Shown: positions 46,913 to 58,193 of the stretch, one piece after another | Layout of the letters: the number at the start of each line of letters is the position of its first letter | Numbering within the stretch: the stretch's first letter is position 1 | NCBI GenBank assembly: GCA_002900995.3 | Contig: CM035308.1 | Coordinates: forward strand, 1,612,001-1,676,000 | Source of the DNA: Ganoderma boninense | Taxonomy: Eukaryota > Basidiomycota > Agaricomycetes > Polyporales > Polyporaceae | Length of the DNA stretch: 64,000 bases | Reading direction: 5' to 3' | The notes under the pieces: model-generated | Told to the model about the DNA's origin: nothing | The model's input: the letters and a program-made list of their open reading frames with translations, nothing else | Database searches by the model: none | Program-made: the position numbers and the translations under genes

Positions 46913-48488
46913 CTACACTCTGGATGCGCGACCCAGGTTTCCAAGGCTTCTGATGTCCACTGAGGATCCTCCTCTTCTCATTCGCTGTAGGCCAATCGAC
47001 AAGGGCGCGGGTGCTTCCTTTTTGCATTCCGCTGGAGCCGAATTCAAGGGAGAGTCAAGGTATTGTAGTTCTCTCTTCACCATTGTGCTGAAGAGGATGA
47101 TGACCGAGACGCCGCAAACTAGCATTTGAGGGAAAAATCCAATGGCATCTACGATGCTGGTCAGTAAGTGTCGGCAGCCCCTTGTACCCAGTCAACAGTA
47201 CGTTAATAACTCACCGATCAGAACGCCTGTGGTACCAACTCGTCAGCAACAGATCACGACTGAGTGGCGCACGACGGACGTACCATCAAAACCGGGAGCG
47301 TCTGGCATGGCGTTGCGCATCTGCGGTATGAGCAGCGTGACGGCGAAGGCGACGACGAGGTACTGCAACACTTTCTCCTGGCGATCCGCACGCCACCCGA
47401 TAACCACCAGGCATATCGTCGAGTGTGCGAGCATCCAGCTGGACCCGAACAGGAGCAGGGCATAGGCGCGAGCATCCGCAGGCCGAGTTATTCGGAGACT
47501 CAGGTCTCTCGCGGGCACCGTGGAATCCGAGCCATTAGAAGCGATGACGAAACTCGCAACGTCCGTGGCGATAGTCTCGAAGTTCGACGTGAGCGAAATT
47601 GTGCCTAGCGACTGGATGGGCAAGGTTGTGTTGTCTGCGGCCGACACTGCCTGGATCGAGGTCGTGAGGAGGTAGGTGTCGAACGGGTAAAAGCGGGCTT
47701 CATGCACATCCAGGACATGATCCGCATCAAACTGGAACATATTTTGGATGCTGTCGGTCCGGCCACTGAGTTCGCGGATTGAACTCGTACAGGAGGCACT
47801 TACCTGTGCCGCTGTCCACTCCGGTTGAAAAATGGAAGAAGGTTGGGGTTGTATGCTGCCGCGGGCTCGTCGTCGCTGACACTCTGTAAGCATTTCCGAG
47901 AGCACTGAAGGTGTTGACTTGGTTGCTCACCCATCGACGAAGAACTTCAGGGCCATTGGGGGTAATCCGCACTGGTCAGTGCCATGGCTGCCCTCGGAAC
48001 CCTGCAGCACAAAGCCCTGACCACAGCCGATGATCGTCCAGCGGATGGTCACCGATGGCTCATCGACATCCACGTCGACGCTCTCGCCGAATAGCACAAT
48101 CTTATTCTCTTAGTGAGTACCTTCCTTGCCTCATCGACAAGCATTCGCTTACCCCAGGAGTGTTTACAGCAACGTCATTTAAGACGGCCGCGGTAGCCGG
48201 TGGCTTGTCCTCGTCCGCGATGAAAGCCAGGGATATGGTGCCGATAAACAGCAACGACAATGCGACTGCCATACACACCAGAAATGTCGGTCCCAGGGGA
48301 ATTCTTCCTGCCCTCGTGGTGAGTGCTGCCTTTGGTTGAGAAGGTAGTATCGCAGACTTGCGCATCCTTCTCGAGGTCGGGACGCCGGAAGGAGCAAATT
48401 GGTCGGGGAGATAGACGTCCGCTGCGGATGCCATTGACGTCGGCTGGATGAGGCCGGTGGTGGAAAGAAAGGAGTGACGAGTCGACAT
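46913..48488 (-). CDS. DUF4436 membrane protein
   Basis: Exons 48488-48153, 48100-47931, 47881-47804, 47750-47284, 47226-47215 and 47148-46913 give 432 residues. Seen: a 75-residue cytosolic N-terminus, a first helix (GPTFLVCMAVALSLLFIGTI), a luminal domain with VTIRWTIIGCGQGFVLQGSE, AAAYNPNLLPFFNRSGQRH, FDADHVLDVHEARFYPFDTY, then three C-terminal helices (AYALLLFGSSWMLAHSTICL, LQYLVVAFAVTLLIPQMRNA, FFPQMLVCGVSVIILFS). This is the layout of fungal DUF4436 proteins, of unknown function. The fifth exon is a 12-nt microexon. Intron 2 ends at GAG rather than the nearer CAG, because only that choice reads VSDDEPAAAYNPN in frame. Confidence 0.85.
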
Positions 48489-49502
48489 ATTCGACGATGA
48501 AAGGAGAGGTGGTGTCGCAAGGAAGGTGGGGGTGAGGGGTGGGGATCCCGGAGGGGATAGGCGGAACGAGTGAACGGCCCACCGAGGGCGTTGAGCCGGC
48601 TGCCAGTTCTGTTATAATCCCTGCTGGAATGCTTCCATGACACACCCTCCCGCAGATGTTCTTAGTGTCTCGGCATCAGGCAGAGCATGACGCTGCCGTA
48701 CTGGGCCATTCGACAGGAAGCATCTTGCTCTGCCCCATCGGGGAAGGTCAGCCGTGTTACGTGTCTCGGAGGCGCATCAGGCAAGGCGCCTTACGTCTCC
48801 GCAGGCTTTGCGACGTTCGATAGACTCGTTCTTGCCTTCAACTTGCAAGTGGACTTCCTCACTCATCATTTGAGCGGCTACATTAGCAGCTGTGACGCTT
48901 CGTTTCTGACGCTCTGCCACTCTGCCTCAACATCCTCCAAAAAGACTCGCAGTTGAAGGAAAGTCTATTTACTCGCTCGGTCGGTCCATAGGGCTGAATG
49001 CCTGTGTCCAGACTCCTCCCGTTCCCCTCCGATGAATTTGTGGAGCTAAGACTGATGAGACTCCAGTTTTTCGATCCCTCTTTCTCTGATCCTGGACAGA
49101 CGAATGTATTGTCCTTTCTCGAAATGTTCAAGTCACGTCTGATCACACCGACGCGATGCCCCGCTCCATTCACGACTGTGCGTGTCGGGGGATGATAGGC
49201 CCGCTCTATTCCCGCTCTGTAGGTCGTTCTCTCTGTCAGTCGGTGTCACCTTAGGTATCGTCTTTATTCATTCCATCGCCGCCGTTCTTTCCTCTTATGG
49301 GAACTCGCGCCATCGTGGGTGAAAGTCCGTGCGGAAGGAGTGGGCTTCCTGACTTCGCGCTTCCGATCGCATGGTCGGCCATGGGGAAGTCTCTCTGTGT
49401 GGGCACCAATGGAACGCTTGCAATTGAGAATCGCGCCGCCTTACTCAGGTACACCGGTGACCTAGTCAACAACCCAGCGAGCCTTGTTTCCCGGATGACC
49501 CG
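48489..49502. other. Intergenic region, promoter of the DUF4436 gene
   Basis: About 1 kb between the DUF4436 start (-) and the SET-MYND stop (-). No coding frame in it shows a family signature. It should contain the DUF4436 promoter and the SET-MYND 3' untranslated region. Confidence 0.5.
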
Positions 49503-51039
49503 CTATGGCTGCAACAACCCAGCCAGCACCCGCACCTCCTCCAGCGGCCCACCCGGGTCCCCCTCTGGACCGAAGTTTCTTAAGACCGCGGCAGCGAAGC
49601 CTAGGGCGACCCTGGCGTGCCCTTTCAGTTGTTCTTCGTCCGTGCCTGCGACTGCGCTGATGTCTGTGCAGATCACGTTCCAGAGAGTCTTCGCCAGCTC
49701 CAGTGTGTGCATTCCTGCGCCAATGGCATGTCAGCCATTATCGAGGCGAGGGAGATCTCGCGGGGCCGCCGGCTCCTGCGAGCGCAGAACTTACCGATCT
49801 GCGGGTAATTCGGCGGATATATCATGGCGTAGAAGGCGAGTAGCGTAAGGCCCCGTTCCACAGCGTCTCCGTAGGGGCCCTCGTGCGACGCCTTGCTGAA
49901 TGCTTCGGAGAGGGACGGCAGGTACGATTCGTGCAGAACGCTGTGGAGTTCCCTCGGAAGTCTCTCGAACGCCCCAGGGCACGCCGGGACTCGCATCCCC
50001 TGGCCTTGGCTGACGTTTCCTAAAGAGAAAGAGCGGAGGGCGTCCTCCAGTGCTCGAAGTTCCGCCGACCCCCGGGCAGGCGGGTTTGGGACCGGTTCGA
50101 CGCGCCGTCCGAAGGCACACAAGGAGCAGGCACATTCGAATGCATAGTTCACGCGGAGTGCGTCTTGGCGAGTCTGGAATGGAAGGGCTGGATCCAGGTA
50201 CGGGATGGTGACCTGCAGCCGAAGTGTCGCCATCAGATGCTTGGGGACAAAAGAGTGCACTCGAGAGATCGTACCTCCTCCCCTTCGTTGATGTCACGAA
50301 GCGCGACGATTTCCATCTTCACCGGTTCCAATGGCGTGATCACGTACTTACAGACAGCATTCGGCACACAAGAGTGGTTGAAATAGCGGCTTGCAAGAGG
50401 GAATACACCGTGAGCGTAGGAATCGAGGTGGGAGTGGAGGACGAAGTTATTGTTTCCGAAACGCGCATAGAGATCCTCAGCCAAAGCGATCGTCCCTGTT
50501 GTGTGCGCACCCTTCGACAGGCACAGAGGAGGCACAAATCCGTCGGGCCTGGGGACCTTTATGAGGTCCAAGAACGTGGAAATTACCTCGGAGGGAGGGC
50601 TGGTTCGCCAAATCTCGGGTTCGGCGACGAGCTGAGAGAGGAGTAGCGCATCCACTTTGTCGTGTGTCGTCAACGCTTGATGTTGCTCCGAGGCGACGAA
50701 TAGGTTATAATGCTTGCATATCTTCTTGTGATGCAGCCTCCAGTCTCTGTTTTGACCTGGCTTAAGCGCTTGTAAGTGGGGAGGATCAGCAGGATAGCAT
50801 GCCTTCGCACATGTTGTTCCACAGTACCAGAACGATGCACACCCAGAGCACCTCTTCAGCGTCGCAGACTCTGACTGCAGCACATGACATCCATCACATC
50901 GCCTTCCCTTCTCGCCAGGTAGCAGGGATGTCGCGAGAGCTCGGACAGACGCGACCACCGAACCAGACGAGAGAGAGATTGTGGTAAAGGCAGCATTACG
51001 AGCAATGGGATGGATACCAAGTCGAATGGGGTCGGCCAT
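49503..51039 (-). CDS. SET and MYND domain protein (SMYD-like lysine methyltransferase)
   Basis: Exons 51039-50275, 50212-49795 and 49714-49503 give 464 residues. A MYND zinc finger begins at Cys48-x2-Cys51 and continues CSGC (64-67), YCGTTC (73-77) and HHKKICKHY, interrupting a SET domain as in SMYD proteins. The SET core shows HSHLDSYAHGVFPLASRYFN followed by the NHSCxPN signature (NHSCVPNAVCKYV). The post-SET cysteine triad is FECACSLC. The C-terminal part is helical, like the SMYD tetratricopeptide-type domain. These enzymes transfer methyl from S-adenosylmethionine to lysine in histones or other proteins; the target is unknown. The start MADPIRLGIHPIARNAA was preferred because the relic copy next door aligns to the same N-terminus. 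Confidence 0.9.
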
Positions 51040-51344
51040 GTCGTTTCAGACTGAGACTCGAAAGAGGGAGCAACGACGTCAAGGAGATGGACGGCGCAAA
51101 ACGTTAACGCTCCCGTCGAGCGCGTATCCATTCGGCATTGGCCGAATCGGCAAAGTCAGTAGTGCAGGCTTGACGAGATGCCGGTGAAAACGGACGATGG
51201 AAACATGGGCATTGGCCGGTTTTGCTACTGCAGGCAGCAACAAGGTGTACGTCGACTTCTCTACAAAACTCATGTCTGGTCATGGTGTGCTCAGCTTACT
51301 TTGTAGATAAGTGGGCTCCGGAGCAACCTCCTTCAACTCGTCCA

Positions 51345-51645
51345 TCTTGAGACTGCCGCGACGCGATGAACGTCTCGACTGAATTGCATATCTTGGCGCG
51401 TACGCGTGTGGTTCCATAATACCAGAACCACAGACTTCCCGAGCACCTCCCCAGCAAGACAAACTTCAGCACATGGCATCCATTCCATCCCTCTCTCCTT
51501 CTCAGCAGGCAGTAGAGAGATCGCGAAACCTCGATTTCTTGCCGGGGCAGCCACCGATCCAGACCGAAGGGAGCTTTTGGCCTGGGCTGCATTTCGAGGG
51601 ATGAGATGGAAATCGAGGTCAATTGGCTTGGTCGTATGGACCTGT
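51345..51645 (-). pseudogene. Decayed partial copy of the SET-MYND gene 5' end
   Basis: On the minus strand, upstream of the intact gene, one frame reads LIPRNAAQAKSSLRSGSVAA and FAISLLPAEKERG. This parallels HPIARNAAFTTISLSSGSVV and LATSLLPGEKGRR of the SET-MYND protein at the same relative positions. After that block the similarity moves to another frame (GCHVLK, then GRCSG, WFWYYGTT), matching CDGCHVL, KRCSG and FWYCGTT. So the copy has at least one frameshift and has lost MYND cysteines. It ends before the SET core. It is a tandem duplicate in decay, about 300 bp upstream of the parent start; it cannot encode a working domain. Confidence 0.7.
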
Positions 51646-51803
51646 GAAGGGGTACTAGCGCAAAACATGCGCCTGGAGGTGGAACTCACTGACTCAATGT
51701 TACCGTGACGGAGAAGTCGCAGACGCCTCAACGACAGGATCGGAAGGTTCGCCAGTCTTACGACGTGAACATGTAAAAACATATGTAGGTACATAAGAAT
51801 ACA

Positions 51804-54328
51804 TCACTCGACATCGATGTTGATGATTTTGATGTCCTCATACGGCTTGTCCAGCTTGTTCGTCTTCACGTTCTCGATCGCATGCACGACCTCCAGCCCA
51901 GACAGCACCCGCCCAAATATCGTGTGCTTCCTGTCCAGCCAAGGCGTCGCATTCGTCGTGATGAAGAACTGAGACCCGTTCGTGCCAGGGCCGGCGTTCG
52001 CCATGCTGACAGTGTATGGCCTGTGACATGGCGTCAGTTTGACCGTGGTCATCATGAGTAGGCAAGCGTTGTCAAAGAACTCACCTGTCGTGCTTCAGGT
52101 CGTCCGTGAACTCATCCTCGAACTCCTTATTCCAAATCGACGTCCCGCCGGTACCATCCCCCAGCGGGTCTCCAGTCTGGATCATGAACTTCGGGATTAC
52201 ACGATGGAAGATGACACCCTCGTAGTATCCGCTGCGCGCATGGCCCACGAAGTTTTCTACCGCCTTCGGCGCCTGCTGAGGGAAGAGGCGGAGGTGCATG
52301 TCTCCCTGTGTCGTATGGATTGTTGCACTGTTGGCGACTGGCGAAGGGCCACCCCTGATCGCCGGTGCGGCAGCAGCAATGGTCTGCTCCTCGCGGGTGG
52401 GCCGCTCGTTGAAGATGTCACGATCGCCGGACTTGTCGTCCCTGTGACAACCTCAGTAATGAAACCGTGTAGAGAGCGGGAATAACGTACTCGGGTTCAG
52501 AGCGAGTGAACATATAGAACCGCGGACGTTTGTATCCTGTGCACACCAGTGTGGGATCGCGCACGGCCTTCTCAGCAAGAAGAGGGTTGGCAGACGCAGC
52601 TGCAGCCTGGTAATCGAAGGCTTGCATCAGTCTGAAGGATCTTGCAGGAAGTTACGTGGTTGACAAACCGCTGTTGTAAGCCCCTTCTTTGCCGGCGCAC
52701 CCTGGTACAGCGTGAGATTCATGAAACGAACTGTTTCATCTTTGCCCAGCAGCCTCGAAACCCTGTTCGTCACCGTATTTACAACTGTATATTTATGTCA
52801 GCGGTGTCAAGACTGTAGTTACTAGCGACACTTACACTTGATTCCAAGCAATGTTGGGTAGATCACGAAGGATCCACTCTCGTCCCAGACCACATTGATC
52901 CACATTCCCGGTATCCTGTCATCGGGCCCAGGAAGCTCCAGCTCTCGTTCCATGGCTAATCGCCGACCGAATTCCATGTCTTCGACCTTGTATATGGCCG
53001 TACCCGCCTGTTGCATCTCCTGGACGGCAGCAAGGGATTCGTCATACTTTCGCGTCATCTTCCCTGACAGGAAAGAGAAGATCCGGATTTGCCGGTCAGG
53101 GAGGGAGAACGTCACGAATTGCGAGGAATCGGGGGATAATGTAATACAGGTGGGAGTGGACTTTGACTGTGACTAATGAGTACAGACGGCAGACGTAACG
53201 AACTGCCGAACGTACCTTCTTAAACTCGTACAAATCAGTCTCGCTTTTGTAGTTCCACATGTCATGAGCGTTCTTTGGTAGCTCAAATGGTTCCGACGGT
53301 TGCCAGTACTCCACGAAGCCACCCTCGTCCGCAGAAATGACGCAATCATACCTATCGCTATACTGGGAAAAAAGATGAAGCGAAGGAAATCGCTTTCAGG
53401 GAAAATCACGTACTGCCATGAGGTGCACTGGGAAACGATGCAATTTCTCAATAGTCTCTAATGGTTTGCCGTCGCCCCTTCCATCATAGAGACGGATTGT
53501 GCTTGTGCCACGCTCGGAGCTGGATGACGGTCAGAAGTCGTGGCGTGCTTGAAAAAGATGTGAGGAAACGTACATCGCGAGCAATCCTAACGCCTGACCG
53601 CGCTTGTGTACCCAACAACACGATTTTGGCGTGTATCCCAACTTGAGGATGTTAATCGTGTCTGAGTGAAATCAGTACAGACTGAGACAGACAGTAAACG
53701 CGACGACGCACCGAAGTTGACAACGTCAAATACGTTTGCAGTTCCGTCCTCAGCTACGCTCGCAAATAGTTGGCCATCCGCACTGGCGGACACCCCAACT
53801 ACCGGAGAAAGGTGCGCCCGATAGTGCTTTACAAACTCGATCCCTTGCTCCTGCTTCTTCCAGAACTTGACATGCCCATCTACGGAAGTTGTGATCAAGA
53901 ACTCGGTCCTATTGGGGAGGTGAAACGGTTAGCTGCGAGGAAGGGCGGTCGCGGAGGGGTTGGATACGTACTTCGTGACGACGTTGAAGTTGATCACATC
54001 TCTATGCATGAAACTCTTGTAGTAGCGGTCCGCGCTCGGAAGGTGCTCTAAGTAAAGCTTCTCGTTGGGAAGCACTACACATTTTGTTTTCAGGACTGAC
54101 AAACACAGAATACGGCGTACGAGACCGACCTTTCCGCTTCTTCTTCACGACATGGACATCCGCACCGGCAGGCAGAGGCATGGGTCCCACATCCTCATCA
54201 TCGTCGTCGTCAGCATCCATCTGTTCACGAGACATGTCTGTGTCCTCCGTCATCCCATTCTCCTCCGCGCCTTGACCGCGTCTGGACCGCTTCCCCAGGA
54301 CAGTCGCGTCGTTTTCTGAGTCCGACAT
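51804..54328 (-). CDS. cyp15: WD40-repeat cyclophilin, PPWD1/Cyp15 type
   Basis: Eleven exons (54328-54130, 54074-53972, 53908-53712, 53661-53574, 53519-53414, 53362-53216, 53166-52836, 52784-52669, 52606-52491, 52441-52085, 52020-51804) give 658 residues. An acidic, basic-patched N-terminus ([16 protein letters not shown]) is followed by WD40 repeats: [68 protein letters not shown] peptidyl-prolyl isomerase domain closes the protein: [59 protein letters not shown]. The catalytic Arg of [11 protein letters not shown] and the SQFF strand are intact. PPWD1 proteins associate with spliceosomes. The intron ahead of [15 protein letters not shown] uses an acceptor inside an open stretch, chosen by homology. 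Confidence 0.93.
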
Positions 54329-54702
54329 AGCAGGTTGTGGATACTTGAGAGTTTCAGATAAAGCAAGTACGGGTGAAGTGTGTATGTGAGAGCGAAGCAA
54401 GTCTGAGTCGCGTTGAGTCCAGCGTGAGCCCCGTTGAGCCCGTCGTTCGCGCTGGTGGCGGAAAGTACAGTTGACGCCCAATTGGCGCCGTCCGAGATGT
54501 TGAGTAGACGCCCTCACCCTCGGAAGCACTCGGCAGCACCAACCACGACGACGACGACCTCTTGACCAGCTCAGCCTCCAGCGGAGAGCTTGCAGCAAGC
54601 GATAACCTCGACCTTATCCGAACACAACAAAGGAGTATGTGATTCTCTCTATCTGGCATTCAGAAATCAACAAACTGCTTCGGAAGGTACCGACGCACGC
54701 AT
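54329..54702. promoter_or_regulatory. Promoter region of the WD40-cyclophilin gene
   Basis: 374 bp between the cyclophilin start (-) and the LodB-like stop (-). It should hold the cyclophilin promoter and the 3' untranslated region of the flavoprotein gene. No separate feature was seen. Confidence 0.5.
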
Positions 54703-56209
54703 TCAATCGCCTCTCTCTTGCCTCTGCCGCTCCCAAAATCCTCGACCATTCTCCTCGTTTTCTTCCCCTGGTACTTCAAACCGTCTCACTATGCGGTAGT
54801 AATACGCTCTACCATCCTCGTACTTCTCCCGCACATGCTCGTACGCACGCTGAATCTCGTCCACGACGTCACCGCCTCGAGGATGAGAGCCGTCGTCAGC
54901 GGGACACGGACGAAGGTGGCGTGCTAGTACGGAACCAAGGAACATGCCTCCATTAAGAGCGGTAATGATCCCCTGGGACGAGAGAGGGTCGAAGGCCAGC
55001 GCTGCGTCACCGACCGCACACCAGCCCCGTCCGTCTTCTCCCGCCCCGGACTCGGATTCGTTCCCCGCGTTGTGCTGTGGCTCCCAAGAAGCGTATGGCT
55101 CCAGGATCGACGATGCCGCCGTGGTGCATCGTGTAAATTTTGTTCCGGGAGGAAGTTCGTAGAGAGGGAACGCGTTCTCAGCGGAATCTGCTGGGTGCAT
55201 GGTGCCGCGGAGAGAGCGCGAGACGTGCACGGTATCGGAGTGGATGAGGTCGACGAAGCCGGCAGCGGAGCGCGCTACCCGAGCCGTCGGGTGGGATGGC
55301 GAGGTCGTGTACATGACGAGGCGTTTCCGATGCGGAAGACGGGCAGAGTACCACCAGCCGTTTGCCGCGGCCTCGATGAGGGTGCGGGCGTCATCGTCGC
55401 TGTCTGCTAAGTCCGTGTCAGGATCGACTCCTTCAAAAACGACGTAGAAAGCAAGGAGGTCCGAATGCTTGCGCGTCTTGGCCCCGATCTGGTGCTTCAG
55501 GTGAGTAGTCTCTCAAAGCGCCAAGTGTGAGCTGCTCCTGACCTTCTGAGCTACAGATGCTTTGCGACCGGTGGCGTCAACTACCCACTTGGCCCGGAAG
55601 GTTTCCTCTCTGTTGGATTCTGCCAGCCTGACATCGGCTTCCCATCCGAACCAATGTGATGGGACTGTACCGTCCACATCCGTGCGTCGTATCGCGCCGA
55701 CTTTGCCCTTTGAGAGCATGTCACCGCACGCCCTACGCAGCATCTCGTCGAAATACGCGCGATCAAGGTGCCAGCCCGCTCCGTAGGGATTCATCAGCGA
55801 GTACGTTTCATGCAGCTCGGCGCTAGCCCATGCTGACGCATTTCCTGTACAGATGTCGTGTAGGCCCTGCGATGTATCCTCAGTAAGGCGGGCTAGGAGT
55901 GATGGGTGAAGTATGGACAATGGACGTCTCGCCGCTGCGGGCAGCGACTCGCCGATCTGTATGTGTGTTGTTCAGCCGTTGCCTTACTTCATGACTAATG
56001 TTGCCTTACCTTGTAGGCATGGGGGTCTGCATCGTCAATTACTAAAATACGAACGGGCTGTTCGGAAATGTTCCTCACAATAGAGAGTGCCGTAGCACAC
56101 CCTGCGGGCCCTCCCCCAACTATAATTACTTATGCGTGCGTCAACTAGGAGTTCTGGAGAGGAATGTTCAGGTATGCTTACTGTCATAGTCGCGAGACTC
56201 AGCAGCCAT
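54703..56209 (-). CDS. LodB-like FAD-dependent oxidoreductase, probable quinone-cofactor maturase
   Basis: Exons 56209-56182, 56128-56010, 55956-55543 and 55488-54703 give 448 residues. An N-terminal FAD-binding motif IIIVGGGPAGCATALSIVRN (GGGPAG at 14-19) is followed by KIGESLPAAARRPL, a GESL block shared with flavin halogenase-like enzymes, then AGWHLDRAYFDEMLRRAC, WVVDATGRKASVAQK (second FAD motif), WWYSARLPHRKRLVMY and the third motif WCAVGDAALAFDPLSSQGI. There is no halogenase WxWxIP motif, so it is not a halogenase. The GESL/DATGR/GDAALAFDP pattern fits the LodB/GoxB/QhpG flavoproteins that help form tryptophyl-quinone cofactors. LodA-like and ferritin-like genes lie within 6 kb, and this gene is divergent from the latter with 545 bp between starts. 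Assignment rests on family pattern plus context; a free-standing small-molecule monooxygenase is the alternative. Confidence 0.75.
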
Positions 56210-56754
56210 TGTCGTCTTAGCGAGGAGCGGCCCTAGAGGTACAGAAGTAGAGGACCTTGCCTACGTGTGGGTACTTCCTCGATTACGAGGCGGGGCTCAA
56301 CCTCCCGGTACGTCTGTGATGTCCACAGGCCGTCCATCTTACTCAATCGTTGTCATCTGGCAGCCTCGTGTTTCCCGTAATGCACTCTGCTGATTTGACA
56401 GAGACAGGGACACTAGTGCCTGATAGGCAGCCCTCGATAAAGCTTTCGGCGCCATGGTGCCCGGTATTACGCCACAATCCTTCACATCAACCGGCGACAT
56501 GGAGCATCGAATCCAGACCGAACCTTCAAGTCCGGGGTTGAAGCATGTTTGCGCGATGAATGGAAGTGCCAATGCGGGCCCTTGGGCATGCCGTACCGAG
56601 GGACGAGCATTGTCATCGACGTTATGAGTGAACACGGGCGCTCGAGCACTCATGGGTATAACGTTTTGTCTGCCCGACAAACTAACCCCCGTCCTTCCCC
56701 ACCCCTCTGTACACAGAATCGCTCGACACACGCGCTCGACACACGCCAGTGACC
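56210..56754. promoter_or_regulatory. Shared divergent promoter of LodB-like and ferritin-like genes
   Basis: 545 bp separates the start codons of the two genes, so both promoters must lie here and could be co-regulated. The sequence carries no obvious palindromic regulator site. A C-rich stretch with CGCTCGACACACG-type repeats (56721-56747: GCTCGACACACGCGCTCGACACACG in two halves) lies directly upstream of the ferritin-like ATG. Confidence 0.55.
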
Positions 56755-58193
56755 ATGTCTCCTCCATTCACCCCCGTGTTCGGAATCCCCGGCGAATGGA
56801 CCAAAGATGCTCTCATCCAGCATGTCAAGACGGTATGGCGGCTGCACAAACTTTTTACTTCGCCTGTCACTCATCGCTTGCTTGGGTGAACAGGGAATGC
56901 AAGTGGAGTTAGGAACGCTGCCCATCTACTTCTGCGCTTTGTATAGCATCAAGCGCGACAACGGGCAATGGGGCTCGAAAGCCCGCGCCAACATCCTCGG
57001 TGCGAGATGCCCTCCACACATTCGACAGGCTTGTTTTGGTTGACTCCAGTTCTTGCCCTACGAATAGCGGTGGCGGAGCAGGAGATGTTGCATCTCGCCC
57101 TCGCCGGGAACATGCTTCGTGCGCTGGACGGGAAGCAGCTCTTGTACGACGAGTCTTTTATGCCGAAATACCCGTCACAGATCCTATACGACAAGATCGA
57201 CATGGAGCTACGTCCTGCCGACAAGAAGAACTTGGACTGCTTCTTGAAGGTGACCATTGTATCCATGTCGAGCACGGTGGACGGGGGCTCACCTAAGTGG
57301 GATGTTTGCAGATTGAAGCCCCCTTCATGCCCGCGCCCGTGCTGGAAGGTAATGCGATGCTTTTCAGCGAGCTCCTGCCCAGCTACAAGAGTATCGGAGA
57401 GTTTTACAAGGAACTCCAACATGGTGAGCGCATAGTGTACCTCCGTTCGCCATCGCGGCTCACTTGGCTTTCCCGTCGTAGGCATTCTCGAAGTATCCAA
57501 GAAGGACGACAAACTCTTCTCGAGCAACACGGAGCAGCAGTTCACCGGGGCTGAATTCTTTGACGACAGGATGACGGTGGTCGTCGACACCAAGACCGCA
57601 CTCGAGGCACTGGAAACGATCGTGGATCAGGGTGAAGGCAGCGTCGGGGTCCCCGACTCACACTACTCCATCTTCGTCGAGCTCTACCAGCGCCGTAAGG
57701 AGTGGGTCTGCATTGACTATGTTGACAAGCCCCACACCGCGGACTACAAGAACCACGAGCTTGCTTACCGGGTACGCTGTTCGCCTGTTGCGAGTCGTTG
57801 CAGCCTGAGCTGACGGAGTTGCGGTGATTCTAGTTGTCGTTGGCGGTCGATGCGTCCTACTGCTATCTTCTTCAGACGATCGACCGCTGCTGGGCGGAGA
57901 AGTCGGCGACGAAGCGAATGCAGCTGTTCCGGAACATCCACCGACTCATGATCGAAATCCTCTCTCCGGTCGCGCACGTCCTCGTCGAGCAGGTCATCGA
58001 GGGCAAGAAGCATGCAGCACCATGTTTCGAGTTCTATCCTCAGGACTCGAAGGAGGCGTTGAGCCCAAAGGCTCTCTACGATGGGTTGGCGGCAGAGCTC
58101 GACCGTGCTTACGCGGCAGCCACCGCCGATGAGACGAAGGAGGCAGTGGGCAAAATCGTGTTCAGCTTGAAGGCGTTGGTGCCAACGTCGTGA
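56755..58193 (+). CDS. Ferritin-like protein, VioB/iminophenylpyruvate dimer synthase type
   Basis: Exons 56755-56832, 56894-56999, 57068-57249, 57312-57423, 57482-57771 and 57834-58193 give 375 residues. Seen: QHVKTGMQVELGTLPIYFCA (first helix with metal-ligand Glu), VAEQEMLHLALAGNMLRALD (ExxH ligand pair), MPKYPSQILYDKIDMELRPA, FKELQHGI-type helix (SIGEFYKELQHGILEV), and HYSIFVELYQRRKEWV with another candidate Glu. The pattern matches the ferritin-like domain named for iminophenyl-pyruvate dimer synthase (VioB, RebD, StaD), whose substrate in violacein synthesis is an imine from an amino-acid oxidase. Here the domain stands alone, with a helical C-terminus (RLMIEILSPVAHVLVEQVIE). It lies between LodB-like and LodA-like genes. 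The reaction is unknown; acting on an imino product of the LodA-like oxidase is a hypothesis. Confidence 0.82.

Noticed and set aside
54703..56209. Reading the flavoprotein as a tryptophan halogenase
   Set aside because: The GESL and GDAA blocks are shared with halogenases, but the WxWxIP motif and the catalytic Lys region are not visible.
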